The notes under the pieces are model-generated. The model saw only the letters and a program-made list of their open reading frames with translations, ran no database searches and was not told the DNA's origin. Below are positions 37,701 to 49,210 of a stretch of 64,000 nt of DNA, in pieces. The stretch comes from Phoronis australis. Lineage: Eukaryota; Phoronida; Phoronidae. How positions within the stretch are numbered: the first letter of the stretch is position 1; every line of letters starts with the position of its first letter. Both the position numbers and the translations under genes were made by a program. The DNA lies in NCBI GenBank assembly GCA_002633005.1, contig NMRA01000630.1, positions 1 to 64,000 of the forward strand, written 5' to 3'.

Positions 37701-40700
37701 GAACTGCTACACTAAATGTGTCAGTGATGTTCTACGCGCTACATCAAGGTCCTGCTTCATATACTGTCTGGAAATAAGCGAAGCATAATTTTTGCACTCT
37801 GTGGGAAAATCAGCCTCTGAGTGACTGACCCATTAGCTCTGTCAATATCTAGTGATGGCAACTGTCATAATTAGACCTGTAGCCAAAGATAGCTTAAGCT
37901 AGCTACATAGTCCTGTCAAAAGTCCCGTTTAGACATTAACTTTTGACACGGCGCAACTGACACGGTGCAATATGATGTGTATCAAGTGGCTGTTTTTAAA
38001 CACACAACTCAGAAACGTTGGAAAGCCGGAAGTTGAAGCAGGAATGTGGAGTGCTCAGGTGTGCAAAGATGAAAATTGCCGGGAGATGCAATTTATTATT
38101 GTTGTTATTGTTGTGCTTCAAATTCCACCCCCGACACCAAGTTTTACTTTTGTCAGCTGATTAATACTTTCATCAGCAGGCCTCTTAGTCAGCTGATCTG
38201 TGTCAACTTTTGTTATGTAAGCAATTGAATTATGTAATAAAACTTGAGGTTTGAACTCTAATGCCACTCACCAATTAGCCATGGGTGAAGATGTTTGACT
38301 CAACTTGTCTTACATTAATTGTCCTTGTGTTGTGATTGGATACTTCAATTGGATGTTGAGTTAAAGGAGAATGACACCCAAAAAACAACCTTTTTTATCA
38401 ATTTAGATCAAGTAGTTCTACTCGATAACGGCAAGTGCGGTTGCGTTACCTGACACCTGACGACAGACAGAGGTGTTGAAATTATCCAATGATGTAATAA
38501 CGTAATTGGTTTCCCACGCAGTCTGTTCAACAGGCAACACGGGTTAGTGGTGTCAGCTTATCGCTTGAATTCATTGTTTAACACCAATAAATCATCAAAC
38601 TTCGATGTAAAACCCTTAAAAATACACCGAGTTCTTATAAAAAATTGTTGTTTTATTTCCCTGTTACGGATTTACTGGTATTTGGACACACCGTAGCGTA
38701 CAGAGTTCGGCAGGCCAATTTATCAAGGTCCGTAGCAGGAGTTCGGGGTCTGTTCGAAGATAAATTCGAAGTATTCTTCCATGAAATACAGACAGGATAA
38801 CCTAGATCTGTGTTGTTTATACTTGTGATTTTTTGAGTTCTAAACTCACAAAACGCTTGTTATCCGGGCCAGTGGCTCGGAACCCGATCAGGCCCGTTGC
38901 GGCCGGACTGACTCGTTATCCAGACCATTGGCTCAGAACCCGATCAGGCCCGTCGCGGCCGCCAGGACTGGCACGAACATAAACCGGCTTGAGCTGGAAA
39001 CTAAACCTCCAGTCACAAAAAGACTATAGTAGGGAGCCAAAGAAATAATGTGCACGTAATTATTTATCTGAATTAGCCCGTGACGAAACTGAAAATCTAC
39101 TTACTTGTCGGGGGCCGCGAAGTCGGGTTCTCCTTCCACAGACCGTCAGGGCAAATGCTGTACAGTAAGAATGATTTGAATAATGCATTTGTATTTCTAA
39201 ATAAAGATTCCCCTAACGTGACAATAGCATATAAAATCGAGTAATTGTTTCACAACAGCTTTCTGTCAGCAAACACTGAATTAGCATGCGATCACACAGC
39301 CTCGGTGTCCGGTCAATTAGGCCTACCTTTGTTGCCAGCATCAAAAGCTGGTAACGCACTGGTTTATTCATTGCTGGCTTCTTAAAACATTTGCGCTCAT
39401 GAGCACTCCAAGGCATTACACGTTGTATCTAATGAGACAGACTTTGTTTCAGTTCCATATAAGCAATTGGTTAGAATGAGAATAATTCATTTTGAAACAG
39501 AACAGCTACATTACAACTGGCTGGCGACTTGGTCGAGAGCTCATCCGAGGAAGACTTCACAGATGGACCGTTAGGTTTCTCAGGCTATCAGTTCGAACCG
39601 GAATACACTGGACAAGCAATACTAGATAGGCGCCCTGAACATGCACAGACAACGGAACATATGGGTAGTTCTTTGGTAAGCCGGAATTCCTCCGAGAAAT
39701 CACTGTACACGAAATGCTGACCACAGACACATAGATGTTTGACATCCTCATACTTGCTATTAGCAGCATACCTTTCATTCTTCACTACTGCGAGTCACTT
39801 CCTAAGCATTTCGGGCTCTCAAGGAAGTCAAAAAAATGATAAAAACACTTTCTTCGCAGCTTCATAGTTCGGAAAAGCGGGAACCGATGCACCGCAATAT
39901 AGCGGCATTCACTCTGCAGACGAAGCACTGACGTCACTGCGTCACTTCTCACCTTCTTCACAGGTTAATGCGACACCTCACGGCAAGGTGAGGTCGACCG
40001 TGTAAGAGGCGATGTGGATATAGACCGATTAAGATGGTAAAAAGACTAAATAAATCGGGTGGCATTCTCCTTTAATTGCTTTTGAATCCCTCTACTGGGC
40101 TTGATAGGGAATGTGGTGGTACTTGGAACCCCCTGGCACCCCCTGTGGGTGTATCAGTAGCTGGGCTTGTCAGTGACCTCTAGCACTGCACCTTACAAGG
40201 TCATCGTCTCATTCACATAGATCAGTGTTCTCAACAGGAGTCAAGAACTTGAGAGCAATGTTAACAACACAATGATGTTAATGGCAGTATTCAGAATAAT
40301 TCTAAAATTTGAATGTGGTCAGGTCAAATTTGAGTGTGGGGGTTGAATTTGCGAGCATGTTCAAAGCATCATGTTCTAAGAGAATGATAAAACGTGTCAC
40401 ACTTCCAGTGAGGGTTCGTCAATTTTGGACCAGGCTTGCTAAAACAAGCTTTTTCTCAACATATTTCGCTTACGGTACTACGTGAATTGCTGCAATTAGT
40501 TCATCAGTTTGGGTCAAACACAATGACATTTCTTGACTTTGAAACCAGAAGTAAACTTCATTCATTTTGTTTTAAATTTTTGAAAATCTTCCTATATCTT
40601 AGTTTTGCTTCAAGTTTAAGAAATTAGAAAAAAATATGATTGTGAGATTTTAAGTTCTTCCCGTGCTTGATAGCCCTGATGACTGTCTTAGATTGTCACG

Positions 40701-43700
40701 CTTGAGTGAGTTCATCATGACCTCATCATAACCTCATATCTGGCACAGAGCCAGTAAATCCGCCGTCGCTGATCGTTTACCAACATCAATTACAGATCAG
40801 CTGATGTTTTGTTATTGCGTGAAGTGCACTATATTCCAAAACTGGTGAAGATTAAGTGACTTTTCTCTCGAGGTTCAAACTTAGTTTAAATTGGTTCTAG
40901 CTGGTTTATCCTTAAGTTTCTTCATGACAAAAAGTATTATTCCTCAGCTGTCATACATGGGCGGCGCATCATAGGGGGCAGGGAAAGCTATAGCCCCCTA
41001 CCTATTTCAATGCTGCGCAGCCCATGGGCTATGGGCGGCAGGCCTTAATGCAGCGTATGTCCTGGGCGTCCAAATGGACACCCTAGCACTAATCTTGAGG
41101 CCCTGGCAAGGACGCCCAGTGTATCATTTGGACGCCCACTGTCAATAGGAACCTTTCAAGTTTGGACTCACACATTGTATTGAATACTAGGAAGCCTCTG
41201 GAGGCTCACAGTGGGGGGCTCTTTTTTCAAAGCAGGAAGAAATATACAATGTATATACAAAGTATATACAATGTTGCTATGCTCACACTTGGTTGATAGC
41301 ATTGTAAAAGTCTTGGTCTACAGTTTTATTTTAGGAAAAATGCTCACTACAGAAGGCTGTTTTGTAAAGTTAAATGTAAAAACCTTGGTCTATGCATTTT
41401 TTGTAAAAAANTGTAAAAGTCTTGGTCTACAGTTTTTTTTGTAAAAATGCTCACTACAGAAGGCTGTTTTGTAAAAACCTTGGTGTACGCATTTTTTGTA
41501 AAAAAATTTATGTGTCGGAGGGGATTGCTGGGGGTGGGGGGTTACGCGTCAGAATCATGGACGCCCTGGAATATTGGGAACCCCATTTTGGACACCCTAT
41601 TTTCGAAATCCTGGATAAAGGCCTGATGGGCGGTGCAACATGGGGGGGGGGGCTGGAGGGCTATACCCCCACTTTTTCAGTGTTGCGCCGCCCATGTCAT
41701 TAAAAAATGGAAAATGGCAATTTTGGTTATGTTTGTGAATTAGAAGAAATTTGTTTACCAAAAATTCTGTATGTTGGCTTCTCTCTGTTCATATACAACT
41801 GTATAGTGCTTTGTCATGTCACTCATGTGTAACTTGCCTATTCAGAATTGTCAAAACTGCTCCCCTGTCTATCTGTTATTGAAAGAACTTAAAAGTTTTC
41901 TTTGCTTACCATAGTCTCATCAGGATTAATGCGTGTGTGCTGACAGAGACAAAACACCAGCAATGGCAACAGTAAAGGAAAATAGCCATATTCTCTGAAA
42001 TTTATGTTTAGCTTGATAAAACAACAGTTTGACTATGTTGGGTGGTGACTGACTTCTCAGGATTTCAGCAATGTATTGACAATTTAAAGCGATCCTCAAA
42101 ATTTGAGCCTGTGGGGTTGAAGTGTTCATTAAAAGTCTACATCTTTATGTACAAAAGAGGAATAACATAATGTAATCTCCTTACAAGTGCGGACAATGAT
42201 GAGTAAATATGTGTTGTATTGCGTAAATTAAAAAAGCACTATTACAAAAATGATTATCAATAATGACAGTTTTTAATTTTTGAAAGCCCAATACCTGGCC
42301 ACAAATGTTCTAAATTTTACCAGTTGTTGTTTTTGACTGTTCCGCTGTATAAACCTTGATGGTGATTGAAGCAGAATGTGGTCAAATGTCGTTTGGACTA
42401 CAGCACTAAAAGACTTTCAAGAATAAATGTGTGCGAGTACAGCACAGCTCTTTATCATCAGTTATAGGTTACCAACTATAGACTTTGACCAATGTCCAAT
42501 GTCCCTTTCATACACAATTGTTACAAGCCATGTAGATATTCAAATTATGAGGGGGGCATCCATTATTGTTGTCATGGTAATATCTGGCCCTGTCCTCCAC
42601 TACCTGTTTTGACTGGTCACTGCATAGAGTTTGAATTTTTGTCTTCAAGATAAATTTGGCTTACTTGCCTCTAGCTTGAACACTACTTTTAGCTATTGGG
42701 AGATTAGAACATTTTGAATTTTTGGTATCACTTCAATGCATTTATTCTAAGACTTATGCATGGACTTCCCTCGCTGTATGGACATGAATTTTGTGATTCT
42801 GTCACACTTGAATTCTCTGTATTGGAGAACACTCTGCGGTTGGTACATTAATATGACCTTGACCTTGAGTTTGGGTTGAACTCTAGTCGTTGTCACGTGA
42901 AACTGAGAGGTGGATTAGTTCTGCTGTTTACGTATCTTGGGTCTTGGGTGGCTATTGTACTTGAGACTGCACCAAAAATATGATTATTTAAAGCAATATG
43001 ATAAGTTTTTGGAAAATACAAAAATCTTATTATGTCCCAAAGTAAAGCAATTCTTCACAAACTTTTAAATTTCTTGCTGGCACTTTTCAAGCAGTCTGGA
43101 ATATAGTGAGCTGATACTTGATGTGAACATGATCAATGTTGTCACAAGACATGACAGTTATAAACAAGTTTCACTAACAAATCTCCACACCAGCTGAGTA
43201 GCATGTGGCTTCTTACTGTATCATGGGATGCTATTCAGTTGTGACTGAAAGCCATATTGCTTAGATTCAACATTTGCATTGAAACTGGCTTGCGACAGAT
43301 CTGCCTTAGTGGCCAGGCGGGATCAAGCTTAGGTTTCTTGAGAGTGATTTTCTCTGGTTTGAATTGTAAAATACAGTTGTAAAATATGTATATTTCGTGA
43401 AATACAGCCATGAGGAGTTGTGCATTTTTAGTATTACTTTCATAAAGTTTATTTAGAAGTCAAGTCTTACATTCGCAGTTGGTAATTTCACGCGTTTTAC
43501 TCAGGAAGAATGGAAGTGCAGAGTTTTCATACTTAAATCTTGGAATTCTGAATTCGTAGATTCTTACCCATAATGCACTACCTCATGCGGCTATGTAGTC
43601 AGATTGTAGAAGTTAAAATCTTGACTCAAAACTGAGGTATAACTTGGGATCATGAGGGCAGTTGTTGTACTTTGTTCTGACAGTGTGGTTCTGACAACGT

Positions 43701-45862
43701 GGTTCGTTCAGCGTGGTTCTGACTGCGTGGTTGCATTCTGTGAAAGGTTATTTTTCGCCAGACCTATCTAACGAACACAATACATTCGATGAATAAATTT
43801 TATTTTGCAACAAAAAATGCATTAAAAATGAAACAGGAGGGCATTCTCTCTCTCCCAAACTTTTGTTTATAGTTTTTTCAATCTAATCTTAAAAGACCTC
43901 AAACTCTGCATTATGAACCCTCACAATTCCATCTAAAGCTGAACTGCTGTTAACAGTAAGCCTCTTGAAATGTAAAACCGGTCCCACTGGCTTGATGGTA
44001 TTAGATTTTAAAATTTGATCTGCTGGGTCAGTTTGGATTGTTGCTCGGGTAAGCAGTTTTGACAAATATAACCTTGCCTGGGAGGATGTGATGCCTTTGT
44101 TATTTATTCAGTGAATAACTGTTATGTAGCTACTTCCTCTGACTGCTTCCTAATTTTCAGCTGTGAGTGGTCTAAGACTTGCCCAAACTAAGATACATGA
44201 CATTGTTTCACTGCAGACTGGTGGTGAGCCTGATGGTCTTATGCTCATTTTGGAATCCTAGAAAAACTGTCAATCACTTGGTCTAAAGTGGAGTTAATCA
44301 GGCCTCTGACTGAAAAAGATTTTATAGTGTATAGTGAACCAATCACCAAGGCCTCAGATAACCAAAGTGTACAGGAGACTTTCGCTCCAAAAATGACCAG
44401 TGGCATATTGGATGGAAATAGCAGTTCTCTCAAAAGACCATTGTTTCAAAGTTTATTGGTCGCAGGGCCAGGGATGAATTTTGTAGCTGTAAGACATTAT
44501 CTTGCACTTGCGGAGAACAAAAGTCTTCGCCTATGGAAGGAAATGGCATATTCAATCCCACAATTCAACACTCCACCCTCGCCGACCAATTACTTCATTA
44601 GCTGTCATTTTGTTATGCGCCCACGTCTGTTTTTTGACATCCACCCCTCTGTGTTCTTACTATGAAAAGTTTGGCTGACGTTGATTTCCGACGACTTGGA
44701 TTACTGTGGCGCCTCTTAGTAGCATTTTTTTTGCGCCCATGGCTGTATCTCCTGAACCGTTTGCAAAATCATTATTAAGTTTAGCAAGTGTATTTGTATG
44801 ATGTTGACAACGAACGACGACTATAGCAGGGATGGGACTACTGGTGCTCCCCCTTGTCGCAATTTTAGTTTTTTACGTTTACCTCTGTATCTTTAAAGGT
44901 CCTCAACAAATTTTCGTGAAATTTGGCGTCTATTAGTGAGATGACGCTATTCTTCCGTTTTCGGATGGATTTGAGGTATTTTACACCACCTAGTGGCCAT
45001 TTTTACTGTTTTTGAGTCTGCTTTTTGGCATCCACCCCTCTATCAACCAAACCCCTCTAAGGATGATTGTGAAAATTGACATGTATGTTCTTACTATGAA
45101 GAGGATGGCTGACGATGATTTTCTGATGCCTTCGACTACTGTGGTGCATCCTAGTGGCAGTTTTGTTTTTTGCGCCCATGGCTTTATCTCCTAAACCGTT
45201 TGCAGGATCTTTACTAAATTTAGCAAGTGCATTTATATGATGTTGACAACGGACGATGACGATGACTTTCGCAGATTTTTTCACCAGTGTGCTCCCTAGT
45301 GGCAATTTTATTTTTTTAAGTTGTATTTATAGGAAGCTAACAATAGATGACAACTTTCAGGCGAACGCTGTGCCCCATAGTGGCAGTTTCATTTTTTCAG
45401 TTTTCTTTTGTTTCTCTGAAGTTCTTTGTAAATAGCTTTCTTTTGAAGAAGCGATGGCATGTTCCATTTGCAGGTGGATTGAACGTTTTGCACCATCTAG
45501 TGGTCATTTTTATAACTGTATGATACAGATAAGCAACTCTATAAACACACATTTTGCGGTGCATTCGTGGGTGCATTTCAATGCTCTGCGTTGCTCTTGT
45601 TAGGTTAAGCTACTAAGCTCCGAGCGTACTCGGTTTTGTGAGATACCTTGCTAGAAACTAGGTCAATGAAGCTCTTTTCAGGTCTTGAATTGTTTGCACG
45701 TTACCTGTAGCAGCTTGTTTAAGCTGTACTCAAGCTTTATTCATCCATTGTTTCAGGCACAGATGAAGTTTCCTCCTGATTACCCATACAACCCCCCTAC
45801 AGTGCGATTTTTGACAAAAATGTGGCACCCAAATATATATGAAGTAAGTGGCCATAGCGAAA

Positions 45863-45922
<60 letters not shown>

Positions 45923-47970
45923 GCGTGTATGTGTGTGCTCATACGTGCATGACCATAGTTGTATACCTCTATATTTGTGACTCCAAAATGAGATTTCTGT
46001 CTAAGGGAACGGACCACTTGATACTTTGGACTTCAAAGGCATGTGGTACTCTTATAGAAAAATGTCCAAATTTGGCTAACTTCGGAACATCAAATCTGAA
46101 TGGATGTTTCGATTCACATGAAACTATCCGCTCGAGGCACTGTTGCTTAAAACTAACTCGGGATAGATTTTAAAATGTTATGCTTTTGCATGAGGGATAT
46201 CAGGATTTTTATAAGTAAAATAAAAGTTGTTAAAACTTAGTTTTGTAGATATTTGAAAACAGACTTTCCACGTGGTTTTAAATAACCTTACGTTTTGCTG
46301 ATTCAACCTATGGCTTGATCTATGTGGCGCTGCTGGCTGACACTTGGTAAGACTGATAACATGTCTATGTGGCGCTGCTGGCTGACATTTGGTAAGACTG
46401 ATGACATGTCATTACCACGCTGATCCTTCTTAAAGCTAAACTGTACGAAGCCAATAACGAGCAAAGATTGTTTTCTCCACATTACTAGTCTTCTTTCTAA
46501 ACCCTTTCAGAATGGCGATGTCTGTATATCCATTTTACACCCCCCAGTCGATGACCCGCAAAGCGGAGAGTTGGCGTCAGAACGGTGGAATCCCACGCAG
46601 AGTGTCAGGTAATGGGTATATTTCCCCTTCACCAGGGGGCAGTGTTGGTAGTCAGGCAGACACTTGTCAGCCATTGTTGTAATCATCAAACATGGAGGTA
46701 TAGTGTGTAGTACTAGCCATCACCAAAAGGAGGTGTGGATATTTACAGGCCGTTATAATTTCAAATACATCCTCAACCGAGCACTGCACTTCAGAGGTCT
46801 AATGGATCTAAAATGCTCTAATTAGACATCACCTGTAATAACTTGCAGTTTTTTTGCATTGTTTTACATCCTGGCTATGGTTACTTGAGAGTCAGTGTCA
46901 ATGAGAAGTAATTGACGTTCCTTATGTGTTCCTAATGATTCGTCCTTCACACATTCCAGAACGATATTGTTAAGCATCATTTCATTGTTGAATGAGCCTA
47001 ACACCTACTCACCAGCCAATGTCGATGCCTCAGTCATGTTCAGAAAATGGAGGGACTCGAAGGGAAAGGACGCGGAGTACGAAAATATTATCAGGTACCC
47101 TTGTTGCTCTTCTCCAGGCTCAGAATTTTTGAAACTCGAAGCAAAGCTATGTTGAAGGCATTTAACTCTGCTGGATTTCTGTGCTTGATTCTAAACCTAC
47201 AAGAGAAATTGGCTTTTCACCTTTGACCTTTGTCCTAATTGTGAACCACGGGGGACCATCCTGTATGCAGTGTAAGGGTACTATGCATGAATTGAGCTTT
47301 GACACATGTTGGCAAGTGACCTCTTGTGTGTCGCCAAACACAATTGTGCTACATGGTTGTGTGATGGTGTTCACGCAAGTCTTTCACTTGGGACCTTTGT
47401 ATTTGGTGAACGTTCTTGGAAGTTAGTAAAGGTGTCCATTCCGGGTTAACTGTTCAGAATCTATACGGGGTAATAAAATAATTATGCTCTCGGCCAGGAC
47501 TATAAACCCTTTGTTAAGCTGTGTTTAGTTACTCTGTCCAAGTAGAACAGTTGTATGTGTAAGTGCAGGGTTCATGAAGAACTGATAACACTGACCTTGC
47601 GTGTCAATTTCTAAGCACCTAAATGTATGTCAACGACACCTAAATGTATGTGAACGACACCCATGGTTACTACCTCTAAGAGTTTATGCGTACAAGTTTG
47701 CTCCTCCTAGCCCAAAATGTGCTCAATAGATCTGGTTTCTAATGCTTTTGCAGAAAGCAAGCTTTGGGAACACGCGCAGAAGCGGAGAAGGAAGGTGTCA
47801 GTGTACCTATGACTCTAGCAGAATACTGCATTCAGACTAAACCAAAACCGTCCGAAAGCTCCGTCGATATGGGGGACTTTTACGACGACGATTTTATGGA
47901 AGAAGATGACGATGATGATGTGTACGATTACGAAGATGACGAGGATGACTCAGGCAACGGCGAGTCATGA
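28603..47970 (+). CDS. UBE2R2: UBE2R/CDC34 E2 ubiquitin-conjugating enzyme, complete (5 exons)
   Basis: Exons 28603-28776, 45757-45843, 46511-46608, 46960-47094 and 47754-47970 join in phase to 711 nt, giving 236 residues plus stop, the length of human CDC34. The product is the E2 that, with SCF cullin-RING ligases, builds Lys48-linked ubiquitin chains. Visible landmarks: UBC core (about residues 8-170), HPN motif in [10 protein letters not shown], catalytic Cys in [12 protein letters not shown], the class-specific acidic loop ([16 protein letters not shown]), [18 protein letters not shown], and a C-terminal tail of Asp/Glu ([15 protein letters not shown]...) that contacts the cullin basic canyon. 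Whether this is the ortholog of UBE2R1 or UBE2R2, or their single ancestor, cannot be decided here; the symbol is a family label. Confidence 0.97.
32621..32770. repeat. about 54-bp tandem repeat, 3 copies
   Basis: The unit includes caaagtagtccttaggtagt followed by gcttcacgtcaat and, in the first two copies, agtcaagtattcgtgtgcc. Copies differ by a 3-bp ata insertion. Confidence 0.9.
34121..34310. repeat. about 95-bp diverged tandem duplication
   Basis: Both halves share a G-run, attgctcaattcaaat or attgctcaatttaaat, cgacccgggat or cgacccaggag, and gcaaaatcacatgctccatg or gcaaaatcacgtgctccgtg. Confidence 0.75.
38858..38962. repeat. GC-rich tandem pair, about 56-bp unit
   Basis: Two copies from gttatcc to ggcccgttgcggccg or ggcccgtcgcggccg. 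They are much richer in GC than the surrounding intron and lie inside the TTAA-flanked element. Confidence 0.8.
39529..39666 (+). pseudogene. P2X7-C-like coding fragment
   Basis: An open stretch without a good ATG reads [11 protein letters not shown] and then [10 protein letters not shown]. An acidic Ser-rich start followed by an aromatic-x-FEPEY motif resembles the N-terminal part of invertebrate proteins carrying the P2X7 receptor C-terminal domain. The Cys-rich WC...C core of that domain is not found nearby. A possible donor (ctttg|gtaagc) follows at about 39674. It lies inside the TTAA-flanked element, so it is probably a captured or decayed exon. Recognition rests on one short motif. Confidence 0.35.
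40955..41697. mobile_element. 743-bp element with perfect 14-bp terminal inverted repeats
   Basis: ACATGGGCGGCGCA at 40955-40968 is the exact reverse complement of TGCGCCGCCCATGT at 41684-41697, and CAT flanks both sides (possible 3-bp target duplication). Subterminal atagccccc or its complement also repeats inside, and partial internal copies of the end (gggcggcagg, gggcggtgca) are seen. No transposase frame. Confidence 0.7.
41304..41510. repeat. about 105-bp tandem pair with an N at the junction
   Basis: gtaaaagtcttggtctacag ... aaatgctcactacagaaggc ... accttggtctatgcatttttt occurs twice (41304-41410 and 41412-41510), separated by one N at 41411, inside the 743-bp element. Either a real duplication or an assembly join. 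Confidence 0.75.
44635..45262. repeat. diverged direct duplication, about 200-bp unit
   Basis: 44635-44822 and 45028-45262 share catccacccctct, ttcttactatgaa, atggctgacg, gcgcccatggct.tatctcct.aaccgtttgca and tgatgttgacaacg. Related phrases (tagtggcagttt, tagtggcaatttt) continue to about 45510, so this is an old repeat-rich block. Confidence 0.7.
45757..45843 (+). CDS. UBE2R2: UBE2R exon 2 (HPN motif)
   Basis: 29 codons, phase 0-0, from [14 protein letters not shown] through [10 protein letters not shown]. It carries the HPN motif that supports the oxyanion in E2 catalysis. A long GT microsatellite begins 24 bp after its donor. Confidence 0.96.
45867..45938 (+). repeat. GT dinucleotide microsatellite
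   Basis: About 22 nearly pure GT units, then an interrupted tail, just downstream of a UBE2R 5' splice site. Length is probably polymorphic. Confidence 0.95.
46319..46408 (+). repeat. 45-bp tandem duplication
   Basis: Two copies of a unit starting tctatgtggcgctgctggct and ending gatgacatg or gataacatg, in UBE2R intron 2, two mismatches apart. Confidence 0.85.
46511..46608 (+). CDS. UBE2R2: UBE2R exon 3 (catalytic Cys and acidic loop)
   Basis: Starts [16 protein letters not shown]: the Cys is the thioester-forming residue, and the following acidic insertion is found only in the Cdc34/Ubc7 class and helps chain building. Leaves two carried bases (AG). Confidence 0.97.
46960..47094 (+). CDS. 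UBE2R2: UBE2R exon 4
   Basis: 45 codons spanning [33 protein letters not shown] and ENIIR, the C-terminal helices of the UBC fold. Both borders are in phase 2. Confidence 0.97.
47754..47970 (+). CDS. UBE2R2: UBE2R exon 5 (acidic tail and stop)
   Basis: Encodes the last helix ([19 protein letters not shown]) and the Asp/Glu tail ending SGNGES, then TGA at 47968-47970. The tail is the cullin-binding element of CDC34 proteins. Confidence 0.97.
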
Positions 47971-48121
47971 TCGCAGCGGTCACCGTGGTGACCATCTCCA
48001 TAGGAATGACTTGTTACCATAGAAATGCACGGTGGGAAATGTCAGAGAATAGAGACTGGTCAAGGTCATATCTGGACAAGGCACGTCAACGGACCAGTGG
48101 GCTGGCTTTTGCGTAAAGCAG

Positions 48122-48155
48122 AATAAAAATCGTAAAACGGCAAACGATGAATAAA
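48122..48155 (+). terminator. UBE2R polyadenylation signals
   Basis: Two AATAAA hexamers at 48122-48127 and 48150-48155, 150-185 bp after the UBE2R stop, in an A-rich tail. This would give a short 3' UTR. Confidence 0.65.
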
Positions 48156-49096
48156 AACAGTAAAAAGACAAACATTTTGATGTGGTCTAAACTTGTTGAA
48201 ATAGAGACAAATATTGGTTGTTTTACTCGTTGTTTTAATTAAGCAGGCTGCAAGCTCTGCATTCCTATCATAAGCAATAGTTCTAGTTGTACGAATGTCT
48301 CTACTATTGGTACATTTGTACAGACTGGTACAATCTCCTTGAAGTAATCATTTACCCGTGACAACCTAAAAAGTTGGTCATATGGCCAAAACTAAGACCA
48401 TGAATTTTGGAGTGATGACGTAACGAGGCAAATGTTGTATAATTACATTTTCTTGCATAATAATGGCAATTGAGGGACATGCTTAAACAAAACATGTAAG
48501 TAGAATTTGAAATTGACAAAAATCGCCTCTTGGGCATGGAACTCGTCGGGCTCCTTTGAGTGACTCCTGGTGACTGGAAGATGGTCAATTGTCTGCTGGT
48601 ACTCAGCTGGACCTCCTAATGTTGGCCAATAAGTCAAAGGGTCTGCTTCATAATTCCATTACTTTTCGCTTTGTTAAAATGTTATTTTAGGGTTGTCATG
48701 GTGATGTTAGAACTAAAGCTTACTTCTGAACGCAAGGACAAGATTTGAACTACCTCTGGGTCCAATGCCTTAACTGACTCGAAAATTAACCAATCACACT
48801 GCATGACATGTTCACTTGTAGCGTACCATACTATTGGTCAATATTCTAAGACAGTGGCTAGACCTCACCCACAACAGATCTCCAACTTAATTTTTTGTGT
48901 AGTTTCATAATGATGATGATGAAACCACACATTTGTTGCGTTTGTTACATTTTTGAATTTCTTCTCATTATATTGGGGTTACTTTAGCCACTCTGTATGT
49001 TTGAGTTCGTAAATCAGCAGTTGAGCCCGTGACCACTACACTTACTGACAACCCAACTCCAAAATTGACCAGTCTAGTAAACATTCTTTTTCATGC

Positions 49097-49210
49097 GATG
49101 TGATTGGTCAGTTTTTGAATCCACACAATGTGATTGGTCAGTATTTGAGTCCACAAAATGTGATTGGTCAGTATTTGAGTCCACACAATGCCATTGGTCA
49201 GTGTTTGAGT
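49097..49210. repeat. 30-bp tandem repeat with ATTGGTCA, 4 copies
   Basis: Each unit reads like tgtgattggtcagtatttga plus gtccacacaa. The ATTGG core is an inverted CCAAT box, so the array has four evenly spaced potential NF-Y sites. It lies between convergent genes, so a promoter role is not evident. Single ATTGGTCA or CCAATCA words also occur near 48790 and 48834. Confidence 0.85.

Larger units (their letters stand above)
38361..40075. mobile_element. TTAA-flanked inverted-repeat element, 1.7 kb (piggyBac-like)
   Basis: The ends AGGAGAATGACACCC (38365-38379) and GGGTGGCATTCTCCT (40057-40071) are inverted repeats matching at 14 of 15 positions, and both abut TTAA (38361-38364 and 40072-40075). 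TTAA target use is characteristic of the piggyBac superfamily. No transposase frame is visible, so this is a non-autonomous copy. Inside are a GC-rich tandem pair (38858-38962) and a reading frame with a P2X7-C-like motif (39529-39720). Confidence 0.7.
28777..45756 (+). other. UBE2R intron 1 (17 kb)
   Basis: No conserved exon of UBE2R or of another gene was recognised apart from the mobile elements listed separately. It holds tandem repeats (32621-32770, 34121-34310, 38858-38962), a TTAA-flanked element (38361-40075), a 743-bp inverted-repeat element (40955-41697) and a diverged pair of about 200 bp (44635-44822, 45028-45262). Confidence 0.8.

Noticed and set aside
45730-46173. Val/Cys-rich and His/Thr-rich frames near 45870-46017
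   Set aside because: They arise from the GT microsatellite next to UBE2R exon 2.
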